DNA from: Heracleum sosnowskyi
Taxonomy: Eukaryota; Streptophyta; Magnoliopsida; Apiales; Apiaceae
DNA: 64,000 nt
Assembly: GCA_030848705.1 (NCBI GenBank)
Contig: JAUIZM010000012.1
Location: 4,590,679 to 4,654,678, forward strand
Reading direction: 5' to 3'
Shown: positions 1 through 12,443 of the stretch, in pieces
Numbering within the stretch: position 1 is the stretch's first letter
How the letters are laid out: each line of letters opens with the position of its first letter
Made by a program: the position numbers and the translations under genes
The notes under the pieces: generated by a model
Seen by the model: the letters and a program-made list of their open reading frames with translations, nothing else
Told to the model about the DNA's origin: nothing
The model's database searches: none

Positions 1-305
1 TCTAATATTTTCAATTCTAATATTATTTTTTTTAAAATTTGAATTTAATCTGTTATAATATTTGAATATTTTTTTTAATAAATCATGAATTATATTAATA
101 AATCTAATATTATATAATCATAATATTGTATTTTGAAATGTAGTAGTTATTAATAATATAAAAATAGAAAAAAGTTAGAATACTCTATGTTATATGTGAA
201 AGATTACTTTTAGTGTCAAGCATAATGTGAATGAATTGGAGTAAATTTTATAAATTGCGTAATTTTGACACAAAAATGTTTAAAGTGATACTATTTTGGT
301 GTCTC
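1..305. other. AT-rich non-coding sequence
   Basis: Very AT-rich, with no open frame of note and no recognisable repeat boundary. Nothing else can be supported here. Confidence 0.6.
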
Positions 306-315
306 GGGTTGAATA

Positions 316-1263
316 GGGTTAAATGTCAAAAATATCACTTAACTTAGGCTAAACTTGCAAGTAGGTCACTCAATTCAAAAAGCTTGCAGTCAAATCACTT
401 AACTGTTTAAAACTTTCAATTAGGTCATTGCTGTTAGAAACCATTAAAAATCAAACGAAAATGTGACGTGGAATGCTGATGTGGCTCCATAATAACAAAA
501 ATATTATTCAACTCATACCCGACTTGCAAATGGGTCATCCAACTCAAAAAAAACTTGCAATTAAATCATTAAACTATATGCTTATTTTATCTTTTTAATT
601 AAAATACTTGGTTTGCTTAAGGGATAAAATTATTTATTTACAAAGTTATACTAATTTAAAAAGCATTTTTGGAACCAAATTTAAAATGCATTTAGTTTGT
701 ATAAAAATAATAAGAAAACAATACATCACTTAGGTTATTTTAATTTAAAAAGAATTTAATTTTATAATTTGTTATATAAATATAATGTATGTGACATAAA
801 TAATTAATTTTTTTAATAATACTAATTTACACTAGTAGTGGAATTATTTAGAGAGTGAAGGATATATACACAAATTTGATTATTTTTGACGGTTTAAAGT
901 AAAAAAATACATTATTTAATATTAAAGTTTAAACAACGACAAATTTTGTGAACCACTTGCAGGTTGAGTATAAGTTGAGTGACTCACTTGCAAGTTGAGT
1001 ATAAGTTGAGTGATCTTTTTGAAATTTAATCCTTTAATTTACACATCATTTTCTTACGTGACAAGTGAGGTGGACTGACAAAATAATATTTAACGGACTT
1101 CCGTTAAAGTCAAACTCAACTTAACGGATGTGAAATTTTTTATATGTTTAGTAATTAAATTGCAAGATTTAATTAATTGAGTGATGCATTTGAGAGTTTT
1201 TTGATTTTGATGATTCACTTGCAACTTGCACGTCAGTTGAGTGATGAAAATATCGGATAACCC
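316..1263. mobile_element. MULE-like non-autonomous TIR element (948 bp)
   Basis: The left end begins GGGTTAAATG and the right end finishes GATAACCC. The two ends are imperfect inverted repeats over about 30 bp. The flanks gggttgaata (306-315) and gggctgaata (1264-1273) form a 10-bp target duplication with one mismatch, within the 8-11 bp range of Mutator-like elements. Inside, a theme of the type 'caagttgagtataagttgagtga' recurs near both ends and twice in tandem around 955-1012. No transposase frame is visible, so it would depend on an element elsewhere. Confidence 0.65.
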
Positions 1264-1272
1264 GGGCTGAAT

Positions 1273-2166
1273 ATGATCAAACAGCTACCATTTGCATCAT
1301 CAACACAATTATTCACAAAATACAATAACTTTAATCCAACCCCATTACCTCATAGAACCATTCCTGAACCTAAAGCCCAGGATCTTGATTTTGTAAATGT
1401 AGCTTATAGTCATCTTATTCACTCTGATTGGCCTCATACATAAATTATACATTTCCGTAGATTATCTACTCTGATTGATCTTATTATAAATGTAGCTTAT
1501 AGTCATCTTATTCACTCTGATTGGCCTAAACTAGATAATTTTGCATCTGGGTTGTCTCTTTTTCGAGTAAAACACATTCTTTTAAAGCTCCGTAATGACC
1601 ATCTTCTTTCGTTTAAGTTCTTTAAGTGGTTTGGGCTCAAAAAACCCATCTTTCAATGATTTTGCATATTTTGAGGGAGGTTCTTGGTTCGAGTTCGGTT
1701 AATTTTAGTTCGGAGTTGTTTGAGGCGTTGGTTTATTCATATAGAGTTTGTGATTCTTCGCCTAGGGTTTTTGATTTGGTGTTTAAGACGTATGCGCATT
1801 TGAAGAAAATTAGGAATGCTACGGATAGTTTTTGTTGGATGAAGAATTATGGGTTTTTGCCGACTGTGGAGTTGTGTAATGCGTTGTTCAGCTCGTTGCT
1901 TAAATTGAATAGGGGAGATATTGGGGTCAAATTTTATAAAGAAATGCAGAGGTCGAGAATTTCGTCCAATGTTTATACTTTTAATATGGTTGTTGCTGCT
2001 TATTGTGAATTGGGGAAATTGGAAAAGGCGGTTGCGGTATTTAAGGAGATGGAGAGCTTGGGGTTTAATCCTATTGTTACTTAGTATAATACATTGATTG
2101 CTGGATACTGTAAACAGGGTCTTTTGAGCTCTGCCTTGAAGCTAAAAGATTTGATGGTGAGGAACG
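1273..2166 (+). pseudogene. PPR protein pseudogene, 5' part
   Basis: The ATG at 1273 opens a frame that hits TAA after about 55 codons. After a short duplication and a frameshift near 1620-1630, a second frame (to 2084) encodes clear P-class pentatricopeptide repeats of the type 'SNVYTFNMVVAAYCELGKL'. A TAG at 2082-2084 breaks the next repeat, which continues in the same frame as 'YNTLIAGYCKQGLLSSALKL' until the Copia insertion at 2167. P-class PPR proteins bind organellar RNA. From memory the repeat order and C-terminus most resemble Arabidopsis At4g26680 (annotated as mitochondrial), but I could not align it. The remaining 3' part lies at 14570-15065. Confidence 0.85.
1394..1527 (+). repeat. 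93-bp direct duplication inside the PPR pseudogene
   Basis: A 41-bp segment coding for '(V)NVAYSHLIHSDWP' occurs at 1394-1434 and again, identically, at 1487-1527. The duplicated stretch brings in the early TAA. The second copy continues into the proper downstream coding sequence. Confidence 0.85.
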
Positions 2167-2389
2167 TGTAAATATTCAATATTATCCAGCTGGACTTTAT
2201 ATCAAAGTCAATGAGTGTTAGTTACAGTCAACATCAGTTTGTTATTTTTGTATAAAAGACAATCATCTGTGTAATCATTTCTTTAATGAGATTTGTTATC
2301 TTCCTGAATATACAAGTTTATTCTTCATCTTCCCCAAATTGCCTTTTCTATTATTATGTAAATATACAGTTACATTTCTGAATCTATCA
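2167..2389 (+). repeat. Copia 5' LTR
   Basis: 223 bp, TG...CA. A TATA-like 'tataaaag' lies at 2251-2258. Identical to the 3' LTR on inspection. Confidence 0.95.
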
Positions 2390-2401
2390 TGGTATCAGAG
2401 C
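2390..2401 (+). other. Copia primer binding site
   Basis: TGGTATCAGAGC follows the 5' LTR directly. This is the usual plant Copia PBS, complementary to the 3' end of initiator methionine tRNA. Confidence 0.93.
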
Positions 2402-2509
2402 ATAAAATCATTCAATTCATTTCTCTACTCTCATTCTCTCATCAAATCTAGTCTGTTCTTCAATACTGCTGTATAAATCAGCTTTCTATTGTACGATTTG
2501 CACTCTTTA

Positions 2510-5043
2510 ATGGCGGCTATGACTTACTCAACTGTTGCTCAAGGCTCTACTTCAATGGGATCCAATACTACTGTTATTGACTGTAATCATCCATATTACC
2601 TCACCTCCTCTGATCATCCAGGTATGCTGCTCGTCACTATCACTCTTTCTGATCATAACTATAGTCAATGGAGCAGATCGATGAAGATTGCCTTATCATC
2701 CAAATTAAAATTAGGCTTTATTGATGGATCGTATGTTAAGCCTGTGTCCAATTCTAATGCTAATCTGTTACTGTATTGGAATCGATGTAATGATATTGTT
2801 ACCTCCTGGATTTTGAATACTGTTTCTCCTGAGATTCGTCAAAGTGTGATGTTTATGAATTGTGCAAAGGATATATGGAATGATTTAGCTACTCGCTTTG
2901 CTCATGTGAATATTCCTAAACTGTTCAATCTGAAACGTGAACTTGCACATCTTACTCAAGGTACTATGTCCATATCTGCATATTTCACAAAGTTTAGAGC
3001 TCTTAATGATGAATTAGAGTCTCTCTCTGAGATGCCTAAATGTTCCTGTGCTAAGTGTACCTGTGACATCAATCACAACTTAACAAAATTCATGAGATCT
3101 AATCTGCTAGCTCAGTTTCTAATGGGATTACATGAGTCATTTACTGTTACTCGAGGTCATATCTTGATGATTACACCTCCTCCATCCTTGAGTGAGGCTT
3201 ATAGTATACTTCTTCAAGAGGAACATCAACGTGAAAAGCTGCCTGTTATGTCTGTGTTCTCTGAAAACTCTGCTATGTCTGTTAAGCAGTATAATCCTTA
3301 TGGAAATAAGACCTCAAAGCCTGCACCTGCTAAGACATTGAATGCCTCCTCAAATCTATACTGTGATTATTGTCAAAATACTGGTCATACTAGAGAGAAA
3401 TGCTTCTGCCTTACTGGTTATCCTGAGTGGCACAAGTCTCATGGCAAACCAAAACCTATCCCTAGGCATCTCAAGATGAAATCTCATGTTCATGCCTCTA
3501 TTGTTGACAAATCAACTACTGCTTTGCACTCTTCAGGCAATACACCTGATTCAACAACAACAACTGATTCTCCAGCTGATTCCCCTGGATTCTCTGATTC
3601 ACAATGTAAACAGATTATGCATATGATTCAAGCTAGTTTTAAAGAACTGCAGCACACTTCAGCTTCACCTACTGTTGGTTGGGGATCATCTGCAAATACT
3701 GTTAATGCTTCAGGTATTCACTTTGTTGGTTACACCTCATGTCAGGACACAGATTCAATGATGTGGATCATTGACTCTGGTGCCACTGACCACATCACTC
3801 CATTTCTACATCTTTTAACTGATGTTCAACCACTTCAGTCATCACTTCATTTGCCTAATGGTAACTCTGCTGCTATCACCCATGTGGGCAAAGTAGTTTT
3901 GCACAATGATATTGTGCTTGATACAGTTCTCTGTGTGCCTTCCTTCACTTACAACCTTTTATCTGCATCAAAGCTCACCAAGGCTACTAATTTGATTATC
4001 TCCTTTGATCATAATAGATGTTTTCTTCAGGACTCTTCTTTGAAGATGGTCAAAGAGATTGGTAGAGCTCAAGGAGGTCTCTATACTCTGCAACAAACTC
4101 TTACTACTGCTGCTCCATCATCTCACTGTCTTGGAGTTTCTCATAGTAATACAGAATCTGCTCTTTGGCATGCTCGGCTTGGTCACCCCTCAGCTTCTTC
4201 TATGCAGCATTTAACTACTATTTTACCTTCTACACAGTTGGATTTTTCACAGTGTGATACTTGTCATCTTGCTAAACAGTCAAGGTGTGTTTTTCCTATA
4301 AGTACTACTGAATATGACTTGTTTGATCTTATACATGTGGATGTTTGGGGGCCTTATCGGCATAAAACTCATGGTAATTGTTCATATTTTTTGACAATTG
4401 TGGAATCCAAATCTAGAGCTACTTGGACTTTTCTGTTTGTTGATAAAACCCATGTTCCTGCTTTACTTAGCTCTTTCTTTGCTTATGTTCTTACTCATTT
4501 TCATATCAAGATCAAATTTCTTAGATCAGACAATGGGTCTGAATTTGTTAATACAACTCTGAGCACTATTATGTCTGATCTTGGTATTCTTCACCAAACT
4601 ACTTGTACCTACACACCCCAACAAAATGGGGTGGTTGAACGCAAGCATAGATCCTTACTAAACATTGTCAGAGCCTTAAGATTGCAGGCTCATCTTCCTC
4701 TAACCTTTTGGGGTGACTATCTTCTTACAGCCACATACTTACATAATAGACTTCCTTCATCTGTTTTACATGGTGCTTCACCTTATGAGGTTCTTTACAA
4801 TAAAAAACCCACCTATACACATTTAAAAATCTTTGGCTCTTTATGCTATGCTACAAATCTTAATCCTCATAAAGATAAATTTACTGATAGATCTCTTAAG
4901 TGCATCTTTCTGGGTTATCCAACTGGTACTAAGGCTTATAGAGTAATGCACCTGGATACCAGAAAGGTTTTTCTGTCAAGGGATGTTCTTTTTATTGAAA
5001 CTGAGTTTCCCTTTCAATCCATTTCTAGTCCTTATTCCACTCA
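2510..5043 (+). CDS. Copia polyprotein, N-terminal part (gag, protease, integrase)
   Basis: The first in-frame ATG is at 2510; codons upstream back to 2489 are open but lack an ATG. Residues about 30-250 are a Copia-type gag. A CCHC zinc knuckle (CDYCQNTGHTREKC) lies at about 285-298. The aspartic protease motif WIIDSGATDH is near 420. The pre-integrase region (LWHARLGHP) is near 550. The integrase shows D (HVDVWGPY, ~607), D (RSDNGSEF, ~673) and E (GVVERKHR, ~708). The reading frame runs into the nested LTR and stops at 5077. The same frame resumes at 12444 after the inserted element. There are no internal stops. Confidence 0.95.
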
Positions 5044-6343
5044 TGATAGAGTATATATTTATATATATTTTATATGATTTTATTTCTCATATTTATTATA
5101 TTTTGCATTTAATTGGATTTTTATTTAATAAATTTTAATGTTTTATTGTAGGAAGCAAGGAAATCCTAAACTTGGAAGGATTGGAGAATAAAGAGCTTAA
5201 TTTGGAGATTTATTAGAAGGAAAATCGGATTTGTTGGGCTGCCTGCACATAATTCACTGTTTCGGTCATATCTTGAGATGTAGAAGTCAGAATTGGACGA
5301 TTTAACAGCCCACACGAAGATAATGGAAATATATTTTATTCTAAATTGGTCCAATTATTAAATTAATTCAGGAACGGCTCAGATTTACTGAAGAAAAGTC
5401 AGCTACAAATTTTCCTTGTAAAACAGAATCAGTTTAAGAAACGTAATTGTACTTTTCTCAAGGCATTAAAATATTTGAGGATATATATATAAACATCAGA
5501 TCTGAGAGATAGGGAGAGAGAGAGATATACATAGATACATACAGACATAGAGAGACTTGTACTTTTCTTCTTGGAGAAAGATTAAAGGTTTTTTATTCTC
5601 TGTTCTTAATATTGTCATGTGTTCTTATTATATTATGTGTTTTGTTAGTTTAATTATGAGTGAGTAGTTATTTAATCTAGGGTTAAGTTGAACCCTAGTT
5701 ATGATTGATGTATGATTTTCCATAACCCCCCAATTCAGTTATGTTGTATGCTCTTGCTTATTGAGTTGTGCTTAATTAACAATAACATGTCAGACGTGAT
5801 TATGCGTATTGTTTGAACCTAATATCTATTTATCATCGAAAGTTGGACTTAGATGGTTGTGATTTATCCAATAAGGACATGAACTTCTCCATGAAAATAG
5901 GTAGAACGGATTGTTAGGAAGTTAGGATGTTGTGTTTAATGTCTCTAAATTGCATGATACCATGAAAATAGGCTTGAGTGTATTTTTAGAGAAGCCATTA
6001 ATACTCGAGAGAGGTTATTGGTATTTTATAGGGTGCATCTTTCCTCTTGAGTAGCGTATGATTAATTGGGGTGGAAAATCATAATTGCATCGATTCATGC
6101 TAGTGGGGATACTTAATTCTAGATGTTTTAGTTAATTGATAATACAATACAATTTGCTTTAGTATAATATTTAGATTAATAATCTCTCAACAATTTATTG
6201 TGTTACTTGCTTAGTTGAATTGAATCAAGAATAACTAGTGATTGATACGTTTGTCTCTGTGGATCGACTCTGACTTACCCTACTACATAGTTAGAAGGAT
6301 TTGTTAGATATTATTATTTGATAGGCACGCGACAGCCTTGTCA
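5044..6343 (+). repeat. Athila-type 5' LTR
   Basis: 1300 bp, starts TGATAGAGTA and ends CCTTGTCA. Contains a (GA)n tract near 5510-5525 that is about 8 bp shorter than in the 3' LTR. Confidence 0.93.
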
Positions 6344-6349
6344 AATTTT

Positions 6350-6368
6350 TGGCGCCGCTGCCGGGGAC
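6350..6368 (+). other. Athila-type primer binding site
   Basis: TGGCGCCGCTGCCGGGGAC, 6 bp after the 5' LTR. It matches the tRNA-Asp-type PBS typical of Athila elements. Confidence 0.85.
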
Positions 6369-6593
6369 AAAGCGGTATTAGATTAGTTAATTTTTGAGTT
6401 TGTTTAGCTAAGTTTTTTTGGTTGTGTTGCTTCGGCTATTATTCCCTTGTTATTTGATCTTTGTTTCTAGTTTTCTTGTTGCATACACACACGAAGTTCA
6501 GGTATAGAAAATTTAATTGCTCTTGATCCTGAAATTGAAGCTACGGCAAGAAGACAAGCAGGACTACGAAGGAAAAATAAAGACAAGAAAGTT

Positions 6594-9233
6594 ATGGGTG
6601 AGACAGCAGCTAAGGCTCTCAGGGAGCATGGTATGCCAGACGCTACAGACGTACTCTCCAGTATTGTCAGACCAATAATCACGGCTACCCACTTTGAACT
6701 CAAGCCACAATTCATCCAATTCGTCTCCAATGATTCTTTCGCAGGATTGTCCACTGAAAATCCTGTTGATCATCTTGAGAGTTTTCTGGAAAAGTGTGAT
6801 ACTATAAAACTGACCAATGTTAGTGATGATGCTATTAAGCTGCGCTTATTTCCATTCTCTCTCCGAGATGCAGCAAAAGATTGGTTGAAGGATGAAGGAC
6901 CAAACACATTCACTACTTGGGATAGTCTTGCAAAGGCGTTTCTACTTAAATTCTTCAGTCAAAAGAAAACTTCAAAGCTCAGGAATGAAATATCTAACTT
7001 TCGTCAAGATGATGACGAGTCACTTCATGATGCTTGGAGAAAATTCAAAAGACTTCAGAGACAATGCCCTCACCATGGAATTCCTGACTGGTTGTTGATC
7101 CAAACATTCTACAATGGATTAACACAAGAGTTTCGAAATTTTGTTGATGCTTCTTCTGGTGGATCTATTATGAAAAAGAGTACGGAGGATGCAAAAACTT
7201 TGTTAGACGAGATGGCGTCTAATGATAATTATCCTTACAGTGACAGAAATCATCCAAAGAAGGGTGGTAAGTATGATGTTGATGCTCTAACTATGTTGAA
7301 TACTACTATGCAGGCAATGGTTAAGAAGATTGAGCAATTGGATTCTAGAACTTCATCTACGGTTGCCTCATGTGAAATATGCGGTGTAGTTGGACACACT
7401 CAACATGCTTGTCAATACAATCCCTCTGGAACAGCAATGGAACAAGCAAATGCCCTCTACAACCAAAATCAAAGGCCACAACATAATCCTTACTCCAACA
7501 CATACAATCCAGGTTGGAGAGATCATCCTAATTTCTCCTACAGAAATAACCAGGCTCAAGCTCAACCTCCACAAAATAATTTTTCTCAGCCGTCAGGTTT
7601 TCAACCAGCTCAGCCGCAAAAATCTAACTTGGAAAATCTTTTGGAAGGATTTATCTCTACACAAGCAAAGAAGAATGATTACTTTGACTCAAGTATCAAT
7701 GAGATAAAAGCTCATAACAAGTTGATGGAGAATTCAATCACTCAAATTGCTCAACAGTTGAATCAATTTAACAAGTCTTTAGGCCAACTTCCTGGCCAAA
7801 CTGAACAACCACATAAAGCCCATGTGAATGCTATAACGTTAAGAAGTGGTAAGGAATTACAAGGGCCAGAGATGAAGATGAGTACTGATAATTTGAATGT
7901 TGAGGAAGATACGGAGAAAATTCAATCTGAAAATGTGATTGTGCAAGAAGCGATTGAAGAAAAGAAGAAGGAACCCACAGTTGCTCTAGTCAGACCTTAC
8001 GTACCACCTGTTCCGTTTCCTCAAAGGTTGGTGCAAGCTAGGCTTGGAGAGAAGTTTATGAAGTTTATGGAGATCTTGAAGAGGTTAGAACTTAATATCC
8101 CTTTCTTAGATGCTATCAAAGAGATGCCTTCATATGGGAAGTTTCTTAGGGAATTATTGTCAAACAAAAGAAAGATTGAAGAAAGTTCTACTATCTCATT
8201 AACGGCAGAGTGCAGTGCTATCTTGCATAATAGTCTTCCTAAAAAGCTAACTGATCCAGGTAGCTATTCTATTCCTGTGAAACTTGGAAATTTTGAAATC
8301 AAAAGAGCTCTATGTGATCTTGGGGCAAGTGTAAGTCTAATGCCCTTATCAATCTGCAATAAGCTTCAGATGGGTGAACTCAAACCCACACGTATATCTT
8401 TACAACTTGCAGATAGAAGTGTAAAAGTTCCACTTGGAATACTTGAAGATGTTCCTGTCAAGGTAGGAAAGTTTTTTATTCCATGTGATTTTGTTGTCAT
8501 GGAGATGGAGGAAGATGCACAAAATTCTATTATTCTCGGAAGACCTTTCTTAGCTACAGCTGGTGCAAAAGTTGATATGATGCATGGAAAAATTTCTTTT
8601 GAAGTTGGAGATGAGAAATTGGAATTTAAATTTTCTAATTCTTTTCATAACCCATCTATGGAGAAGAGTGATCTTGAAAAGAGTAATGAAGCTGTTCTAA
8701 TGGTTAAGACCTTGGGTGGAGATCAAGATATGAAGGTTGATATTTTTCTCTCTAAACCTCCAGCAATTTTGGTGAGAGATTTACATGTCATTAATTATGT
8801 TGATTTGAAGCCTTCAATAATGAAATCGATTGGTGAAATTCAGTTTGGTGGATTATCTGTTGAAGATCCTGATGCTCATATTGAAAACTTTTTGAAGATT
8901 TGTGATACTATCAAGTGTGATGGAGTTTCTGATGAGGCCATTCGACTTCGATTATTCCCTTTCTCTTTAAGGGATGGAGCTAAAAATTGGTTATTTTCAT
9001 TACCCTCAAATTCCATTACCACTTGGGAAGACTTACTTATTAAATTTCTTTTTAAGTTTGTCTCACTAGATGAAACGTCAAGGATAGTTGTTGCACTCTT
9101 AAAGTTTGCTCGAGATAGAAGAATAGTATTGTTGGATAAAGCCATGGATGAAAGTTATAAGTTTTTGGGAGATGTCATGAGAAAATATATTGAGAAAGTG
9201 GATTCTCCACTTTCGATCCATTCACCAGGTTGA
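6594..9233 (+). CDS. Athila-type gag-protease ORF with a second gag fragment at its end
   Basis: 879 codons from the first ATG. The frame is open upstream to about 6440 without an ATG and codes there for an Athila-like gag N-terminus, so the original start may be lost. Residues about 60-190 are the retrotransposon gag domain (RLFPFSLRDAAKDWL). A CCHC-type knuckle begins near 259 (CEICGVVGHTQHAC). An Athila-type aspartic protease segment lies near 573 (CDLGASVSLMP), with ILGRPFLATAGA downstream. From about residue 745 the frame encodes a second, diverged copy of the first gag domain (RLFPFSLRDGAKNWL) in the place where RT should start. This looks like deletion of pol followed by fusion to a related gag. 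The product could form particles but not copy DNA. Confidence 0.9.
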   Translation: MGETAAKALREHGMPDATDVLSSIVRPIITATHFELKPQFIQFVSNDSFAGLSTENPVDHLESFLEKCDTIKLTNVSDDAIKLRLFPFSLRDAAKDWLKDEGPNTFTTWDSLAKAFLLKFFSQKKTSKLRNEISNFRQDDDESLHDAWRKFKRLQRQCPHHGIPDWLLIQTFYNGLTQEFRNFVDASSGGSIMKKSTEDAKTLLDEMASNDNYPYSDRNHPKKGGKYDVDALTMLNTTMQAMVKKIEQLDSRTSSTVASCEICGVVGHTQHACQYNPSGTAMEQANALYNQNQRPQHNPYSNTYNPGWRDHPNFSYRNNQAQAQPPQNNFSQPSGFQPAQPQKSNLENLLEGFISTQAKKNDYFDSSINEIKAHNKLMENSITQIAQQLNQFNKSLGQLPGQTEQPHKAHVNAITLRSGKELQGPEMKMSTDNLNVEEDTEKIQSENVIVQEAIEEKKKEPTVALVRPYVPPVPFPQRLVQARLGEKFMKFMEILKRLELNIPFLDAIKEMPSYGKFLRELLSNKRKIEESSTISLTAECSAILHNSLPKKLTDPGSYSIPVKLGNFEIKRALCDLGASVSLMPLSICNKLQMGELKPTRISLQLADRSVKVPLGILEDVPVKVGKFFIPCDFVVMEMEEDAQNSIILGRPFLATAGAKVDMMHGKISFEVGDEKLEFKFSNSFHNPSMEKSDLEKSNEAVLMVKTLGGDQDMKVDIFLSKPPAILVRDLHVINYVDLKPSIMKSIGEIQFGGLSVEDPDAHIENFLKICDTIKCDGVSDEAIRLRLFPFSLRDGAKNWLFSLPSNSITTWEDLLIKFLFKFVSLDETSRIVVALLKFARDRRIVLLDKAMDESYKFLGDVMRKYIEKVDSPLSIHSPG

Positions 9234-11136
9234 TTAACAAGAAGGTCAAGCTAATGACCTTAAAAAAGTGCTTCTTGGGAGGCAACCCAAGATTTTGGAG
9301 GAGGAACACTCTCCCACATTTTCCAACCGGGACTTCATACACTAGGGGAGTATTTCTAACCTTTCTTTGTATAATTTTTCACTTTTATTCTTTTTGTATT
9401 TCTTTTAGGATCTTGTTAGTTTTGTATATTTATATATATTATTCATTGAGGACAATAAACCGCTTAAGTGTGGGGATGGGTTCTTAATAATAATATAAAA
9501 AATCCAAAAAAATTGAAAATTTAAAACGTTTTGTATATAATTGCCTTGTCTCAAAAGCATGTTAGCATGGATAAGTACACATTGTGTAGATTAATTTCGC
9601 ATGATTAATTCTGAGTGTCACATTCATGAAAAATCATTTGATGCTTGGTAATTCCTTGTGTGTGCTTGCGAACATTTAAAAACTTGAGATTTTTCTTGGT
9701 CAATTTTAGTGAGTTAAGCATGCTTTCACCATGTGAGGATTTGAGCCTAATTTATGATTGATAGATTTTTTTATCAATACATTTTTTTGTTGTGTGTTCT
9801 TCATCATGATTCTTGTTGCTCTAGAACTTGTTTTAAACCATTTTGAGACTACATGATATGTGTATGCATGAATATGATAAAGGCACTAGGATTAACCTCA
9901 TTTACCCAAACAGTACCCATATGAAAAATAATCCTTAGTGAAACCCTTTGAGCTTATACTCGTTTCTTTCGTATATCACCAATATAAAAAAAATTTGAGC
10001 CTACTTATTTATTCTTGTCTTGATTTACTGGTAGAGCATATTGATTCAATTCAAGGGTTGGTGAATATTTAGTGTGGGGATTTCTTTTGGTTAAAGGTTA
10101 CATTTTGGTGGGATACAATATGGTATGGAATTGCAAACAAGTATCAAGTACTCCTTTGAGATCAATGGGTAGCAAGTGCAATGTCATATTAAAGGGACAA
10201 TCCATGTGTGCTGGTATTAAGTACATTCTTGGTGACTTTTCACTGTCCTTGGTTACTGGAGAATGACTTGACTTTTGAAAAAAAAAAAGAAAAAAAAAAG
10301 AGAAGTTATGAGCAAGAGGAAGATAAAGTAGAGTTGTGTTCATTTGATTGATACAATGTGAAAGTGGGAAAGTACATGGGGTATATGTGCTTTGAAGTTT
10401 AATGCTTGTGAAAGCTTGATCAACTTTTACATGATCTCAGTTTCATGTTGGGTGCTTTAATTAAAAGTGAACATTATGCTCTATTAGTTATCAAGTTTAG
10501 CCACTTGTTAGCCTGTTTCTTTGATATCCTACCCCATACCTAAGCCCCGTTACAACCTTTAACAAAGACCTTTTGATTCATGTATGCATATAAACGAGGT
10601 GGTGGAGATTTGGTGGACAACCAAGCATATGGTAGCACATGAGTACATTGATTGAACTTGAGCGATACACTTATACCCATACACTTGTGTGAACTGAGAG
10701 CAATGTGAGATATTTATCCATAGCATGCTTACTTGTTGAATGCGATTTTGATGTCTATCTCATGATATTTTTGTCTATCTAGACATTGTGTGCATACTTG
10801 GATTATTTTGTGTTAATGATGCTTAAAGTGAGAGTACTTGTACTTTCAGACACTTTCAGGTTGTTATGTGATTGAGATTTACAATGTGTGGAGTACTATG
10901 ATATGTTGCATGTTTGAGAGACTTGGTGGTTGAAAATATTTGATTTTGTGGGTATATCTTCTATAAACCCTCACGAGACAAAACTCGTCCTACTAGGGCT
11001 GCCTAGGGGTTTAACGGCTTGTTGCATATGCTCAATGCAATCGTGTCATCTACGAAAGTGGTGGTCCTATTAGTTAGTATTATTTTTATTTCTTTATTTT
11101 CCCGAGGACGTGCAAAATGCTAAGTGTGGGGATGTT
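9234..11136 (+). other. Non-coding 3' region of the Athila-type element
   Basis: Begins with a stretch containing 'gcttcttgggaggcaaccc' (9270-9288), which I know as a conserved post-pol sequence of Athila-type elements. The polypurine-like 'agtgtgggga' recurs near 9465, 10070 and 11122. The last copy lies just before the 3' LTR and is the likely polypurine tract. No RT, RNase H, integrase or envelope-like ORF can be found. Confidence 0.75.
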
Positions 11137-12443
11137 TGATAGAGTATATATTTATATATATTTTATATATTTTTATTTCTCATATTTATTATATTTTGCA
11201 TTTAATTGGATTTTTATTTAATAAATTTTAATGTTTTATTGTAGGAAGCAAGGAAATCCTAAACTTGGAAGGATTGGAGAATAAAGAGCTTAATTTGGAG
11301 ATTTATTAGAAGGAAAATCGGATTTGTTGGGCTGCCTACACATAATTCACTGTTTCGGTCATATCTTGAGATGTAGAAGTCAGAATTGGACGATTTAACA
11401 GCCCACACGAAGATAATGGAAATATCTTTTATTCTAAATTGGTCCAATTATTAAATTATTTCAGGAACGGCTCAGATTTACTGAAGAAAAGTCAGCTACG
11501 AATTTTCCTTGTAAAACAGAATCAGTTTAGGAAACGTAATTGTACTTTTCTCAAGGCATTAAAATATTTGAGGATATATATATAAACATCAGATCTGAGA
11601 GATAGGGAGAGAGAGAGAGAGAGAGATACATAGATACATACAGACATAGAGAGACTTGTACTTTTCTTCTTGGAGAAAGATTAAAGGTTTTTTATTCTCT
11701 GTTCTTAATATTGTCATGTGTTCTTATTATATTATGTGTTTTGTTAGTTTAATTATGAGTGAGTAGTTATTTAATCTAGGGTTAAGTTGAACCCTAGTTA
11801 TGATTGATGTATGATTTTCCATAACCCCCCAATTCAGTTATGTTGTATGCTCTTGCTTATTGAGTTGTGCTTAATTAACAATAACATGTCAGACGTGATT
11901 ATGCGTATTGTTTGAACCTAATATCTATTTATCATCGAAAGTTGGACTTAGATGGTTGTGATTTATCCAATAAGGACATGAACTTCTCCATGAAAATAGG
12001 TAGAACGGATTGTTAGGAAGTTAGGATGTTGTGTTTAATGTCTCTAAATTGCATGATACCATGAAAATAGGCTTGAGTGTATTTTTAGAGAAGCCATTAA
12101 TACTCGAGAGAGGTTATTGGTATTTTATAGGGCGCATCTTTCCTCTTGAGTAGCGTATGATTAATTGGGGTGGAAAATCATAATTGCATCGATTCATGCT
12201 AGTGGGGATACTTAATTCTAGATGTTTTAGTTAATTGATAATACAATACAATTTGCTTTAGTATAATATTTAGATTAATAATCTCTCAACAATTTATTGT
12301 GTTACTTGCTTAGTTGAATTGAATCAAGAATAACTAGTGATTGATACGTTTGTCTCTGTGGGATCGACTCTGACCTACCCTACTACATAATTAGAAGGAT
12401 TTGTTAGATATTATTATTTGATAGGCACGCGACAGCCTTGTCA
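11137..12443 (+). repeat. Athila-type 3' LTR
   Basis: 1307 bp, over 99% identical to the 5' LTR by eye. It differs by roughly ten substitutions and a longer (GA)n tract at about 11610-11627. Confidence 0.93.

Larger units (their letters stand above)
5044..12443 (+). mobile_element. Non-autonomous Athila-type Ty3/gypsy element nested in the Copia
   Basis: TG...CA LTRs of about 1.3 kb (5044-6343, 11137-12443) are flanked by the 5-bp duplication actca (5039-5043, 12444-12448) inside the Copia pol frame. The PBS is of the tRNA-Asp type used by Athila. One long gag-protease ORF is present; reverse transcriptase, RNase H and integrase are absent. The LTRs differ at about ten positions plus a GA microsatellite length difference, that is, under 1%. 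The element therefore cannot move by itself but was mobilised recently, presumably by an Athila relative in trans. Confidence 0.94.

Noticed and set aside
7368..7707. Alternative-frame ORFs inside the Athila gag
   Set aside because: They overlap the knuckle and proline-rich region of the real frame and look random.
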